A DNA stretch of 64,000 nucleotides from JBAYIE01 sp041665785 (GCA_041665785.1 JBAYIE010000023.1:1-64000); one strand, 5' to 3'. Numbered from the stretch's first letter, positions 8,448 through 16,712 are shown. Numbers and translations: made by a program. Notes: generated by a model not told the origin, from the sequence alone.

Positions 8448-9005
8448 ATGAGAACTTTGATTACAAAAATCGGAATATGTTTTACCCTGCTACTTCTTGG
8501 TATCCAGGCGATGGCCCAAAGTTCCACCGCCACTTCAAATCATTCGCTTACTATGGGTATTCCGGAGGTTTGTTTGCTTGGAACAAGCGCGGCAGCCATT
8601 TCCCTTCAATTGACCACCACCACTGCGGGTAACCAGATTTCGGGAGGTACCGGAACAGGGTATGCTCAGGTTTCATCCATTGTAAGTTCAGGAGAAACCA
8701 GAACCATTACCGCTGCAGTTACCGGTGTACCTACCGGTACATCACTTTCAGTTACTACTACTCCTCCAAGTGGTGGAAACTCAGGCGGGGTTTTAGGAAC
8801 CGGTTCTTCCAATGCATCACTGGTTAACGGAGCTTCTGCAGTTACATTGGTTACAGGTATTGGAAGTTGTTATACCGGTGCTGCTTCAACCGATGGATAT
8901 ACGCTGGATTATACATGGTCGTCGGCCCTGGGCTCATACGGAAGTATCGTAGCTTCAGCAGGCGCAACGGCTACTGTTGTTTTAACCATAACCAATATTC
9001 CTTAG
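8448..9005 (+). CDS. Secreted subunit-like protein, type B copy 1
   Basis: The 185-residue protein has a signal peptide (MRTLITKIG..., cleavage after AMAQ). Mature residues begin with STATSNHSLTMGIPEVCLL, an alternating hydrophobic strand, and end in ATATVVLTIT. The conserved core is NSGGVLGT, GIGSCYTG, STDGYTLDYTW. Its two Cys (EVC and GSC) could form a disulfide. About four in five residues match the 10423-10980 copy, with no gaps. The two differ at many synonymous sites, so the protein has been conserved by selection since an old duplication. Likely a fibre or surface-layer subunit by context; no named family recognised. Confidence 0.72.
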   Translation: MRTLITKIGICFTLLLLGIQAMAQSSTATSNHSLTMGIPEVCLLGTSAAAISLQLTTTTAGNQISGGTGTGYAQVSSIVSSGETRTITAAVTGVPTGTSLSVTTTPPSGGNSGGVLGTGSSNASLVNGASAVTLVTGIGSCYTGAASTDGYTLDYTWSSALGSYGSIVASAGATATVVLTITNIP

Positions 9006-9056
9006 AACTTTAGTTCTGATTACGCAATCAACCCGATTGAAAACACCCTTGTAAAC

Positions 9057-9638
9057 ATGGGATCAAGAAATAAAATTTCAGCTTCCATTCTTTTATTCAT
9101 TTTTGGATTCATTTTATCCGGATCTGTTTTTGCGCAACGCCGAAACACAGCCAAAATGAATCTGACCTGCAATATTCCGGCCATAGCATTAGTTGATTTT
9201 GCTTCGTCTGATCTGCGCACCGTCACTTATAATTCCTCGCTGCTTGATCCCAATCAGGTCGAACAATTGGTAAGCGATGGAGCAACAGATGGCACTACCT
9301 GGATAAACTATTCTTCCATTGTTCGCAACGGTACCACCAATTATATTACTGCAGAAGTTAGCAGCGGTGAATTACCCGGAGATATGACGCTGAATTTATA
9401 TGTAAGTCCGGATAATGGTGAAGGAGCAGGTAGTAAAGGAACTGCATGTGGGCAAATGGTACTAACCAGCTACCCGCAAATCATCATTTCCAATATTGGA
9501 AGTTGTTTTACAGGAAGAGGGTTAAATCGCGGGCATCATTTGCGTTATGAGTGGAGAAGTATCGACAATGAAAATGTGATAGAAAAACCTCATGGTAATA
9601 TTGTTTCGGTAACCTATACCATTTCATCTACCGAATAA
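9057..9638 (+). CDS. Secreted subunit-like protein, type C
   Basis: The 193-residue protein has a signal peptide ending VFAQ (~27). It is a diverged member of the local family: NLTCNIPAIALVDF at the mature N-terminus, IISNIGSCFTG near the C-terminal third, an RG-H-LRYEW segment and a closing strand VSVTYTIS. It has three Cys (NLTC, TAC, GSC). It most resembles the 14916 protein, sharing the ISNIG and K-G-T elements, so C and D form a subgroup. Its stop is two nucleotides before the next start, so it is co-transcribed with the type A copy 2 gene. Confidence 0.68.
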   Translation: MGSRNKISASILLFIFGFILSGSVFAQRRNTAKMNLTCNIPAIALVDFASSDLRTVTYNSSLLDPNQVEQLVSDGATDGTTWINYSSIVRNGTTNYITAEVSSGELPGDMTLNLYVSPDNGEGAGSKGTACGQMVLTSYPQIIISNIGSCFTGRGLNRGHHLRYEWRSIDNENVIEKPHGNIVSVTYTISSTE

Positions 9639-9640
9639 AA

Positions 9641-10207
9641 ATGAAAAAAGGATTTCTTATCCTGTTTTATAGCTTACTCAATAGCGTATTTCTTATTTCC
9701 CCTGCACGATCCCAGGTAAGTACAGCAGGAGACAATATCTCATTATCAGTAGCATCTTTAGCGTTGATTGAAACAAACGCAACATCCATTTCCATGTCGT
9801 TTCAACCGGTTTCAGTTGCCGGTGCTGTTTTGAGTTCTGTATCCAATTCAAATTTGTTTATAAAAATATCTTCACTGGTTCCTGCCGGAACAGCCCGCAA
9901 GGTTACTGTGAAATTATTGAGCGGTACGATTCCTGCCGGAACACAACTAACCATTCAACCCACGGCAAGTACCACAACCAATAGTGGCGGAACACTTGGA
10001 ACTGTGGCTTCTTCTCCGGTAGTAATTACTTCGGTTGACCAGAACCTCATTACGGGTATTGGCTCGTGCTATACCGGAACCGGTTCAAGCGATGGGTATA
10101 GAATGACTTTCAACTGGGGTATTGTAAATCCATCTGCCACCTATGGTCAGTTATTCGCAACAACAAGCAACCCGGTCATTGTATTTACAGTCACCGCTCC
10201 GGAATAA
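9641..10207 (+). CDS. Secreted subunit-like protein, type A copy 2
   Basis: The 188-residue protein has a signal peptide ending ARSQ (~25). It is clearly paralogous to the 7746 protein: LALIETNATSISMSF near the mature N-terminus, TTTNSGGTLGT, GIGSCYTGTG, SDGYRMTFNW and the C-terminal strand NPVIVFTVT. Unlike copy 1 it keeps only the GSC cysteine, so no internal disulfide is possible. It begins 2 nt after the type C stop. The A-B order of 7746/8448 is repeated here as 9641/10423, indicating a segmental duplication. Confidence 0.7.
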   Translation: MKKGFLILFYSLLNSVFLISPARSQVSTAGDNISLSVASLALIETNATSISMSFQPVSVAGAVLSSVSNSNLFIKISSLVPAGTARKVTVKLLSGTIPAGTQLTIQPTASTTTNSGGTLGTVASSPVVITSVDQNLITGIGSCYTGTGSSDGYRMTFNWGIVNPSATYGQLFATTSNPVIVFTVTAPE

Positions 10208-10322
10208 TTGCTTCCATTCTTCCCTGGTGTACAAATTAGCTGAGTATCCACATGATTTAGTGGAAGGAGTATAGTGGAACCAAGCTCATGGGTATTTACA
10301 TTTGACAGGTATCTCAACCCAA

Positions 10323-10392
10323 TAAATCAGAATTTCGGAAGTTAAATTCAGCTTTTCCCCTATATAATTGGTCCTTGCGGGTCATAGATTTG
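10323..10392 (+). promoter_or_regulatory. Promoter with paired TCAG boxes upstream of type B subunit copy 2
   Basis: TAAATCAG (ending 10330) and AAATTCAG (ending 10351) are 21 bp apart. A perfect TAnnTTTG element (TAGATTTG, 10385-10392) begins 34 bp after the second box, the same spacing as upstream of 8448. The flanking TTTTCCCCTATATA matches the 8371 stretch. Confidence 0.6.
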
Positions 10393-10422
10393 TCATAACA
10401 ATCTCAAACAAATAAAATCAAT

Positions 10423-10980
10423 ATGAGAACTTTAACTTCGAAAATTGGAATGATAGTCGCTCTGGCGTTGACGAGCATTCAGGTAATGGGACAGACTTCA
10501 ACAGCTACTTCGAACCATTCCCTGACAATGGGAATTCCTGAAGTGTGCCTTCTGGGTACAGGAGCTGCAGCTATCTCACTACAATTGACTACCACTACTG
10601 CGGGTAACCAGATCGCTGGTGGAACCGGAACGGGTTTTGCCCAGGTAGCATCGATTGTAAGTGCTGCTGAAACACGGACCATCACCGCTGCTATTACAGG
10701 TGTGCCGACAGGTACAACACTTAATGTTACAACAACACCTCCAAGTGGTGGTAACTCAGGAGGCGTTCTTGGTACCGGAACCACAAGCATTACATTGGTA
10801 AACAGTGCACCGGCAGTAACTTTGGTTACAGGTATCGGCAGTTGTTATACCGGTTCAGCTTCTACAGATGGATACACACTCGATTATGCCTGGAATGCAG
10901 CAGTAGGTAACTACGGAAGTATCGTGGCTACTACCGGATCTACCGCAACTGTGGTGTTGACCATCACGGATACTCCTTGA
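10423..10980 (+). CDS. Secreted subunit-like protein, type B copy 2
   Basis: The 185-residue protein has a signal peptide cleaved after VMGQ. The mature chain matches the 8448 protein in length and in ~83% of residues, including the N-terminal NHSLTMGIPEVCLLGT strand, NSGGVLGT, GIGSCYTG and the terminal ATVVLTIT strand. Differences are mostly Ser/Ala/Thr/Asn swaps, while the signal peptide has diverged more. Two near-identical major subunits with their own matching promoters could be alternative or dosage copies. A hairpin follows the gene. The role is inferred from context. Confidence 0.72.
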   Translation: MRTLTSKIGMIVALALTSIQVMGQTSTATSNHSLTMGIPEVCLLGTGAAAISLQLTTTTAGNQIAGGTGTGFAQVASIVSAAETRTITAAITGVPTGTTLNVTTTPPSGGNSGGVLGTGTTSITLVNSAPAVTLVTGIGSCYTGSASTDGYTLDYAWNAAVGNYGSIVATTGSTATVVLTITDTP

Positions 10981-11025
10981 TCTGTCGCACTTTTGCTACA
11001 CATATTATTCGTTATGGGGATAAAG

Positions 11026-11052
11026 AATTAAGCGATGATGAGTCGCTTAATT
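11026..11052 (+). terminator. Hairpin after type B copy 2, possible terminator
   Basis: Perfect 10-bp arms AATTAAGCGA and TCGCTTAATT around a 7-base loop lie 46 nt after the stop. The following T stretch is weak (TGTTTC), so termination may be partial and allow read-through into the chaperone-like gene. Confidence 0.5.
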
Positions 11053-11093
11053 TGTTTCTGGTCTAAATGCAATAATATTGTATAATGTTATAC
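11051..11093 (+). promoter_or_regulatory. Candidate promoter/operator of the PapD-like gene
   Basis: TTTG at 11051 is followed after 18 nt by TAATATTG (one mismatch to TAnnTTTG, 11073-11080). A perfect inverted repeat GTATAA-TG-TTATAC (11080-11093) covers the expected start of transcription. No TCAG boxes occur here, so this gene may be controlled separately from the subunits. Confidence 0.35.
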
Positions 11094-11143
11094 GATAGTA
11101 AGCAGCAGAACTCCTCATAAACAATCAAATAAACATCAATAAT

Positions 11144-11926
11144 ATGAAATCCATCATTTGTGCGGTCCTGATAACGTTACTACCTTTTATCTCATCGGCT
11201 TCTATTGAGATCGATGGCAGCCTTCGCCTGGTGCATAACGGCGTGCAAGGTGAAGTGTATAAGGGTGAGATCAAGATTCACAACAGCGACAAGTTTGAAC
11301 AGGATGCCAAAATTTACCAAAAGGAACTCCTGTACAATTACAAAGGATTTACTTTTTATGATGAACCTACTACGCATAACCGCTCCAATGCAAACTGGAT
11401 AAAATTCAGTCCTAAGATGATCCGGTTGAAAGCAGGTGAAACAGCTTATATCCAATACGAAGTTTCAATCCCCAAACATGATTCTGTGAAAGGAACCTAT
11501 TGGAGTGTATTGATGGTAGAAGCGGTAAATCCGATAGATCCCAATCAGGCCGGGCAGATGAATATTAACACCCTCACCCGTTATGCGATTCAATTAATTA
11601 CCGAAGTACCTGATCCAAACAAGGGTAAACTGATTTTTATGGAGCCCACTTTGGTAAAAGAAGGCGATAAGTTATTTCTGGCAGTTGACATTGAGAACAG
11701 CGGAACACATTATATCAGCCCCGATGTATCGATTGAAATCTACAACGAAAAAGGGGAATCCATCAAAGTGATCAAGGCCAGTAAAAAAGGACTTTTCCCT
11801 ACAACCTCCAGCCGGTTTAAATTTGATCTGGATGGTGTACCAGGCGGTAAGACTTACAAAACGGTTATTGTTGCTGCAGGTGCCAACGATGATGTATTCG
11901 GATTGGAATACACGTTGTACTTCTAA
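11144..11926 (+). CDS. PapD-like periplasmic chaperone candidate
   Basis: The 260-residue protein has a signal peptide (~19, ending SSAS) and appears to contain two Ig-like beta domains (~20-135 and ~140-260). The first holds WIKFSPKMIRLKAGETAYIQY, the same layout as the P-x-L-x-P-G-E strand of PapD-type chaperones (and of DUF916-type proteins), followed by a G-TYWSVLMV strand. Size is right for a pilus chaperone (usually 225-260). In the classical pathway the chaperone donates a strand to incomplete subunits. Here it sits between five subunit-like genes and a large outer-membrane barrel gene. Similarity is remote, and a non-chaperone Ig protein is the main alternative. Confidence 0.6.
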   Translation: MKSIICAVLITLLPFISSASIEIDGSLRLVHNGVQGEVYKGEIKIHNSDKFEQDAKIYQKELLYNYKGFTFYDEPTTHNRSNANWIKFSPKMIRLKAGETAYIQYEVSIPKHDSVKGTYWSVLMVEAVNPIDPNQAGQMNINTLTRYAIQLITEVPDPNKGKLIFMEPTLVKEGDKLFLAVDIENSGTHYISPDVSIEIYNEKGESIKVIKASKKGLFPTTSSRFKFDLDGVPGGKTYKTVIVAAGANDDVFGLEYTLYF

Positions 11927-12211
11927 CGATAGAAAGGACTATGCCTCATTGAAGAAAGTCATTGCTTCAGTAATCTGTAGTCCATTTGAGCACTGCCGGA
12001 TTTCAATCCGGAATCAGGCAATAATTCATCTCACTGAACAGACACCTGTAAAATATGCTGTTCCGAATCACAAGTTTTCAGGAGTAATTACCGGATCTTA
12101 CCGAATTTGCTTATGCAATGGCCACATCATATGATCCCGGCTTCTGGTCAGGGTAGTTTTCGTATAGCTTCAAAATGTAATGTTGAACCCGTTAATTGAT
12201 GTTTGATGTAA

Positions 12212-14905
12212 ATGCAACGCGCGTTCATCCTATTTGTAATTTTTCTGCTGATCTCCTATGCGTCAATTGCAGGAAACGATAGTCTGGAAATTTTTAGGGT
12301 AAATAACAAAACCGTTGAGGTGAGTCCGGGTTCTACCATCAATATAGTGATCATGTTGAAGAACGGCTCCATAAACAGGAAAGACTTTTATCTGAAGATC
12401 AAAACACCCGATAACATGAATCATGCATATGACAGTGTTTTGGTAACCGTTGAAGATCAAACTCAGGAGATGAAAATTTTCAGTTTCTATCTTCAGGAGA
12501 CCATGAAGTCGGGTAAATATTCCATTCATGTGGATGCATACAACCCGGATAACAACAACAGCAAAATTGGCGAAGTGGAAATCCCCTTTCTTGTTAAACC
12601 CAGATACGATATTCTGGTGCAGGTTAGAGGCACACCTCGTTATGTCTATGCAGGATCTAAAGTTACGGTTGAATTTGTAATACAAAACCTATCGAATGCT
12701 AAAGCCAGTATCCTTGCCGAAATCGTTATTATCAATCAGGTTGTAAAAAGATCCTTTACCATTGAAGCAGATTCATTTCTGGTTATTCCTGTAACGGCTA
12801 CAACCACAAAAGATATTACTTCTTATATCCGGAACAGCATCAGCATGACCGCAATGGTTGAAGAGGATCCGGAAGTCAAAAGCAATGCATCCGGAATTTT
12901 CGATGTATTGCCATTCAACCAGGAAAAGTTTGATGCATACAAACGGATTCCGATACGCATTACAACGCTCATGATGTATAACAGTCAGTTCCCGGACAAT
13001 AATGTTGGAGCGATGTACAATATTCAAGGAGCAGGAATCCTTTCGAAGAAAAAGAAAAGTTCTCTTGAGTTTTTACTTCGGGGTCCCAACCGGCAAGGGA
13101 ATCCTATTTTGGGAACATCGGATGCCTATTATATAAAGTATGTATCAGAAAGGGCAAAATTTATAGCCGGTGATAATGTGTATGCACTGAGTCAATTAAC
13201 CGAAGGTTCGAGAAACGGCAGAGGGGTTGATTATGAGTGGAAAGGTAAAAAGGCGAGTATGGGTTCTTTTGTGAATTTCCCGCGCTTTTATCCCGAACTC
13301 AAACAAATATATTCGGTTTATGGCAGTTATTACCCTTCTAAAAATTTACGGTTCAATACCGGATTTCTAAACAAAGAGTATGCCATCGGAAATCAGGCAC
13401 AGCTGATGACAGCATCGGGAACTGCAAAAATTTCTTCCGGTGCCAATATAGATTTCGAATATGCCATGGGACAATATCTCAATGAGCTGAGCAAAGCCTA
13501 TGCAACTTCTCTGGAAATAAATTATTTTAAGTCGAGGGCTTTTTTCAATTATACGGAAGCCGATAAAATTTTCCCGGGATATTTGTCGAATACACGCTAT
13601 ATCTCTACCGGATTAAACACCAGTCTGATTAAGCGGATTACGTTGTCTGCAAATTATAATCTGAATAATTTTAACATGGCACTGGATACCATTTATGCGA
13701 ATGCACCGTACAGCAACAACCTGAATCTTTCGCTGGGGTATGCAATTGGATACAGCACCAGTCTGAGTTTAGGGGTTTATAAGAGCGGCAGAGAGGATAT
13801 TCAGATTCCGAAACGTTTTAAATATGATGAAACCAGCTTGCGTTTAACATTTCAAAGTAAGTTCAATAGTTTTGAAATGAGGATGTATGGTTCATACGGT
13901 AAAATGAACAACCTTGGCGATCCTCAACAGGGAGAATTGAACAATATTGCCAACGGTGAAATTTCATTGGATTACAAATTGAACCAACACTTTTTTATCA
14001 ATGGCTTTGTGAGTTATGTAGGAAGTCAGCAGTATCTCGTACCCGATTATACCTTGTTTTTTTATGGAGGGGTGATGAATATTACATATCCTAAAATCAA
14101 CGTTGAATTCCAGTATCAGAATAATTATGAGATCGTAGAATATTACCGTAACCGGAGTTTGATTTCATTAAAAACTAACTATGCGATGGGCACGCATCAC
14201 GAACTCAGCATCGGGCTGAATTATTTTGAGCAAAACAGATCCCTGAACAATACCCAGATTCTTGCAATGCTTAGTTATACCTACATTCTCCGGGCACCAT
14301 TGGCGAAGCGCGATGATATTGGTTCATTACAGGGTAAGGTCATCAACAAAGGTGTTGATAAAGTTGAAGGCATTGTTTTTTCCATTGATGGAAATATTGC
14401 CATGACAGATAAACAAGGCAATTTCGAATTCAAAGCCATCACAGCCGGAAGTCATATGTTATTTATGGATAATGCCAATTCAGGATTGAACACCATTGCC
14501 GAAATACCCGGACCATACAAGATCGAAATTGTGGCCGGCGAGAAATATATATTTACAGTAGCATTAACAAAATCGGCAGAGATCCGGGGTCAAATAATTC
14601 TGGAAGAGGATGTAAAGCCCGGAGAGAAAGGGTATGTACCTCTTTCAGAAGAACTCTCAACGTTGATTGTAGAGGCCAGTTCCGAAAATGAAGTATTCCG
14701 GATGTTCAGCAATGCCGACAAAACATTCAGCTTTCAGGATCTGCGCCCGGGAAAATGGAAAGTTAAAATCTATGATCGTGGCATTCCCAAAGGATATAAG
14801 CTCATCAAGGATGAGTTTTTCATTGAGTTGAAACCAGAGATGACCGAAAATCTGGAAGTGGTCATAAAAAAATCTTCCCGGAAAATTCAATTTCAGACAC
14901 ATTAA
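12212..14905 (+). CDS. Usher-like outer-membrane beta-barrel protein with Ig-like and regulatory domains
   Basis: The 897-residue protein has a signal peptide (~20). Residues ~20-250 form two Ig-like domains; ~255-710 are dominated by amphipathic strands typical of a large barrel (repeated aromatic-alternating stretches ending SYTYILRAP). Residues ~720-890 are two carboxypeptidase-regulatory-like/Ig modules (KGVDKVEGIVF, TDKQGNFEF). Near the barrel start, GD at 320-321 and RG at 337-338 keep the GD-x15-RG spacing of chaperone-usher ushers, and size and C-terminal Ig modules also fit ushers. The classical usher N-terminal domain is not visible. I infer a secretion pore for the neighbouring subunits; a structural barrel adhesin is the alternative. 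Confidence 0.6.
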   Translation: MQRAFILFVIFLLISYASIAGNDSLEIFRVNNKTVEVSPGSTINIVIMLKNGSINRKDFYLKIKTPDNMNHAYDSVLVTVEDQTQEMKIFSFYLQETMKSGKYSIHVDAYNPDNNNSKIGEVEIPFLVKPRYDILVQVRGTPRYVYAGSKVTVEFVIQNLSNAKASILAEIVIINQVVKRSFTIEADSFLVIPVTATTTKDITSYIRNSISMTAMVEEDPEVKSNASGIFDVLPFNQEKFDAYKRIPIRITTLMMYNSQFPDNNVGAMYNIQGAGILSKKKKSSLEFLLRGPNRQGNPILGTSDAYYIKYVSERAKFIAGDNVYALSQLTEGSRNGRGVDYEWKGKKASMGSFVNFPRFYPELKQIYSVYGSYYPSKNLRFNTGFLNKEYAIGNQAQLMTASGTAKISSGANIDFEYAMGQYLNELSKAYATSLEINYFKSRAFFNYTEADKIFPGYLSNTRYISTGLNTSLIKRITLSANYNLNNFNMALDTIYANAPYSNNLNLSLGYAIGYSTSLSLGVYKSGREDIQIPKRFKYDETSLRLTFQSKFNSFEMRMYGSYGKMNNLGDPQQGELNNIANGEISLDYKLNQHFFINGFVSYVGSQQYLVPDYTLFFYGGVMNITYPKINVEFQYQNNYEIVEYYRNRSLISLKTNYAMGTHHELSIGLNYFEQNRSLNNTQILAMLSYTYILRAPLAKRDDIGSLQGKVINKGVDKVEGIVFSIDGNIAMTDKQGNFEFKAITAGSHMLFMDNANSGLNTIAEIPGPYKIEIVAGEKYIFTVALTKSAEIRGQIILEEDVKPGEKGYVPLSEELSTLIVEASSENEVFRMFSNADKTFSFQDLRPGKWKVKIYDRGIPKGYKLIKDEFFIELKPEMTENLEVVIKKSSRKIQFQTH

Positions 14906-14915
14906 ATTTGAACCT

Positions 14916-15410
14916 ATGAAAATCACACAGGCTTTTCTGTTTTATTGCATTCTTTTTATTTACAGTAGTGCAACTGCACAAAACCGGATTTCGCTCTCAA
15001 ACCGCAATCCCGTGTTTTTGGATATGCCGCGTGGCTATGGTGCAAGCGCCCCAAAAATGGAATTAAGGAACGATAACCAGTGGCTCAATTACACAACGCT
15101 TGTTCAGCTTTCCGATCCTAATTTATCGATCACCGCACAAATTGTGTCGGGTTCGGTTCCCGAAGGAATGGTGTTACAACTGGAAGCCTTGCCGTATCAG
15201 GGTATGAGCAAGGGAAAACAAGGAACGCCTACCGGTAAAATTCTGTTGTCGGGCAAACCTCAGGTCATCATATCCAATATAGGAACAGCATATACAGGTA
15301 ACGGCCGGAATGAAGGGTATCAGTTGGTATATACCTTTATCACGCGTGATTATTCAAAAGTATCATCGGGTGCTGCCTCAGTGTATGTGCAGTTTACGAT
15401 TACGCATTAA
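14916..15410 (+). CDS. Secreted subunit-like protein, type D (possible tip or anchor)
   Basis: The 164-residue protein has a signal peptide ending ATAQ (~22). It shares with type C the segment PQVIISNIGTAYTGNGRNEG and the terminal alternating strand ASVYVQFTIT. It has lost the core Cys (GTAY instead of GSCY) and has no cysteine in the mature part. It begins 10 nt after the usher-like gene, hence surely co-transcribed with it. A single variant subunit beside the usher is typical of a tip or terminator subunit, but that is inference. Confidence 0.65.
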   Translation: MKITQAFLFYCILFIYSSATAQNRISLSNRNPVFLDMPRGYGASAPKMELRNDNQWLNYTTLVQLSDPNLSITAQIVSGSVPEGMVLQLEALPYQGMSKGKQGTPTGKILLSGKPQVIISNIGTAYTGNGRNEGYQLVYTFITRDYSKVSSGAASVYVQFTITH

Positions 15411-15469
15411 TTTATTTCTACTTATGAAGAAGGACATTGTTAGGCGGTATATGAATAAATGTTTATGAT

Positions 15470-16018
15470 ATGCGCTTATTGCTGATAACCGTTTTCCTGT
15501 TAATCTACATGGGTGTAAATTCACAAACTGTGGTTCAGCAGGTACACCCAAATTGGTATCATACGTTATTAGTAGGTTATGAAGGAGTGCATCAATCCGG
15601 GCCGAATGCACACTTCAATACGGTTTATAAAGGCCGGTACAATCTGGAAGTAGGATATGGGTATGATTTTCTGAATTCGTTTACAGTAACCGGTAAATAT
15701 TATCTTAATCAGGGGATCAATCAGTTTTATGGAGGAGTTGGATACGGATATTTCAAACTAAAGCAGAAAAGAAGTTATTTTTTTGAAATCAACACAGCAC
15801 ATTTTGTTTTGGGATATCAATCCATAATCGGTCGAAGATTTGTGATTAATACAGAAATCTCCATAGTGAAGTATCTTGAACAGCGTTTTAAATTACCAAA
15901 TATTGTTTACTCGGAGACCTATGATTGGAATGAGAAAATTTACTTTGAAGTGGGTATTGGCATCGGTTATCGCTTTAGTCTTAATCAGCAGCTGCGAAAA
16001 GGAAACACCCTCCGCTGA
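15470..16018 (+). CDS. Small outer-membrane beta-barrel protein
   Basis: The 182-residue protein has a signal peptide (~19, ending VNSQ). The rest is a regular series of amphipathic strands with Tyr/Phe/Gly (LEVGYGYDF, FYGGVGYGYF, IYFEVGIGIGYRFSL), typical of 8-stranded Bacteroidota outer-membrane proteins. It follows the type D subunit by 59 nt and probably belongs to the same transcript. Its 3' end overlaps the next gene by 89 nt in another frame. No specific family recognised. Confidence 0.7.
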   Translation: MRLLLITVFLLIYMGVNSQTVVQQVHPNWYHTLLVGYEGVHQSGPNAHFNTVYKGRYNLEVGYGYDFLNSFTVTGKYYLNQGINQFYGGVGYGYFKLKQKRSYFFEINTAHFVLGYQSIIGRRFVINTEISIVKYLEQRFKLPNIVYSETYDWNEKIYFEVGIGIGYRFSLNQQLRKGNTLR

Positions 16019-16712
16019 GCCTGAAATAATAGGACATAGAGGTAACCCGGCAGCTTATCCGGAAAATACTGCAGAATCATTTAATAGTTTGCTGAGTGGG
16101 GGAATATTTCGACTTGAAACAGATGTGTTGCTCACAAAAGGGGATACTCTTATACTCTTTCATGATGCAGAAGTGAGCAGGCTAACCAACTTAACAGGTT
16201 TGCTGACCGACTATACTCCAACTCAGATTAAAGCCGGCATTAAAACCAAATCAGGCGGAACAGGTTTAACGCTGAATGAATTTCTTGATCAGTATGAATT
16301 TCAGTTTCATCAGATTTTCATAGATCTGAAAGAAGGACAGGGAGATGCTGTTTACAAATTAGCAGATATACTAATTGGAACGATTAGAAAACATAAACTT
16401 GAGCATAAAGTAGTCATTACATCAACAAGTGAAATTGTATTGGAATATATTCAGAATAAGGACAATGAAATTCAGCTTGCAACGGATTATGGCTCCGATG
16501 GTATGAAGTCAGCCATCAGTCATCATTTTCCTTACTGTCTCCTTCCGATCCATCAGATGAGCAGTTCAATTTATTCTTTGGCGCAGTCTACAGGAGTAAA
16601 AGTAATTGCATATACAACCACCAATATTATTGAATGCGAACGCGCCATTGTATATGGTTGCGATGGTGTAATAACAGATGTACCGCTTGAGATGAAGGTG
16701 TTGTATGAATAA
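15930..16712 (+). CDS. Lipoprotein glycerophosphodiester phosphodiesterase
   Basis: The 260-residue protein has a lipoprotein signal peptide with lipobox LISSC (Cys ~21). A GDPD TIM-barrel follows: IIGHRGN...PENT at the active site, FRLETDV and LFHDAEVSRLT with metal/catalytic Glu, Asp and His, IFIDLKEG, and a terminal CDGVITDVP. Such enzymes hydrolyse glycerophosphodiesters to glycerol-3-phosphate and an alcohol; exported versions scavenge phospholipid head groups. The start is the first Met with a complete signal peptide; an upstream in-frame Met would add 18 charged residues. That choice makes the first 89 nt dual-coding with the end of the barrel gene. Confidence 0.85.
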   Translation: MRKFTLKWVLASVIALVLISSCEKETPSAEPEIIGHRGNPAAYPENTAESFNSLLSGGIFRLETDVLLTKGDTLILFHDAEVSRLTNLTGLLTDYTPTQIKAGIKTKSGGTGLTLNEFLDQYEFQFHQIFIDLKEGQGDAVYKLADILIGTIRKHKLEHKVVITSTSEIVLEYIQNKDNEIQLATDYGSDGMKSAISHHFPYCLLPIHQMSSSIYSLAQSTGVKVIAYTTTNIIECERAIVYGCDGVITDVPLEMKVLYE

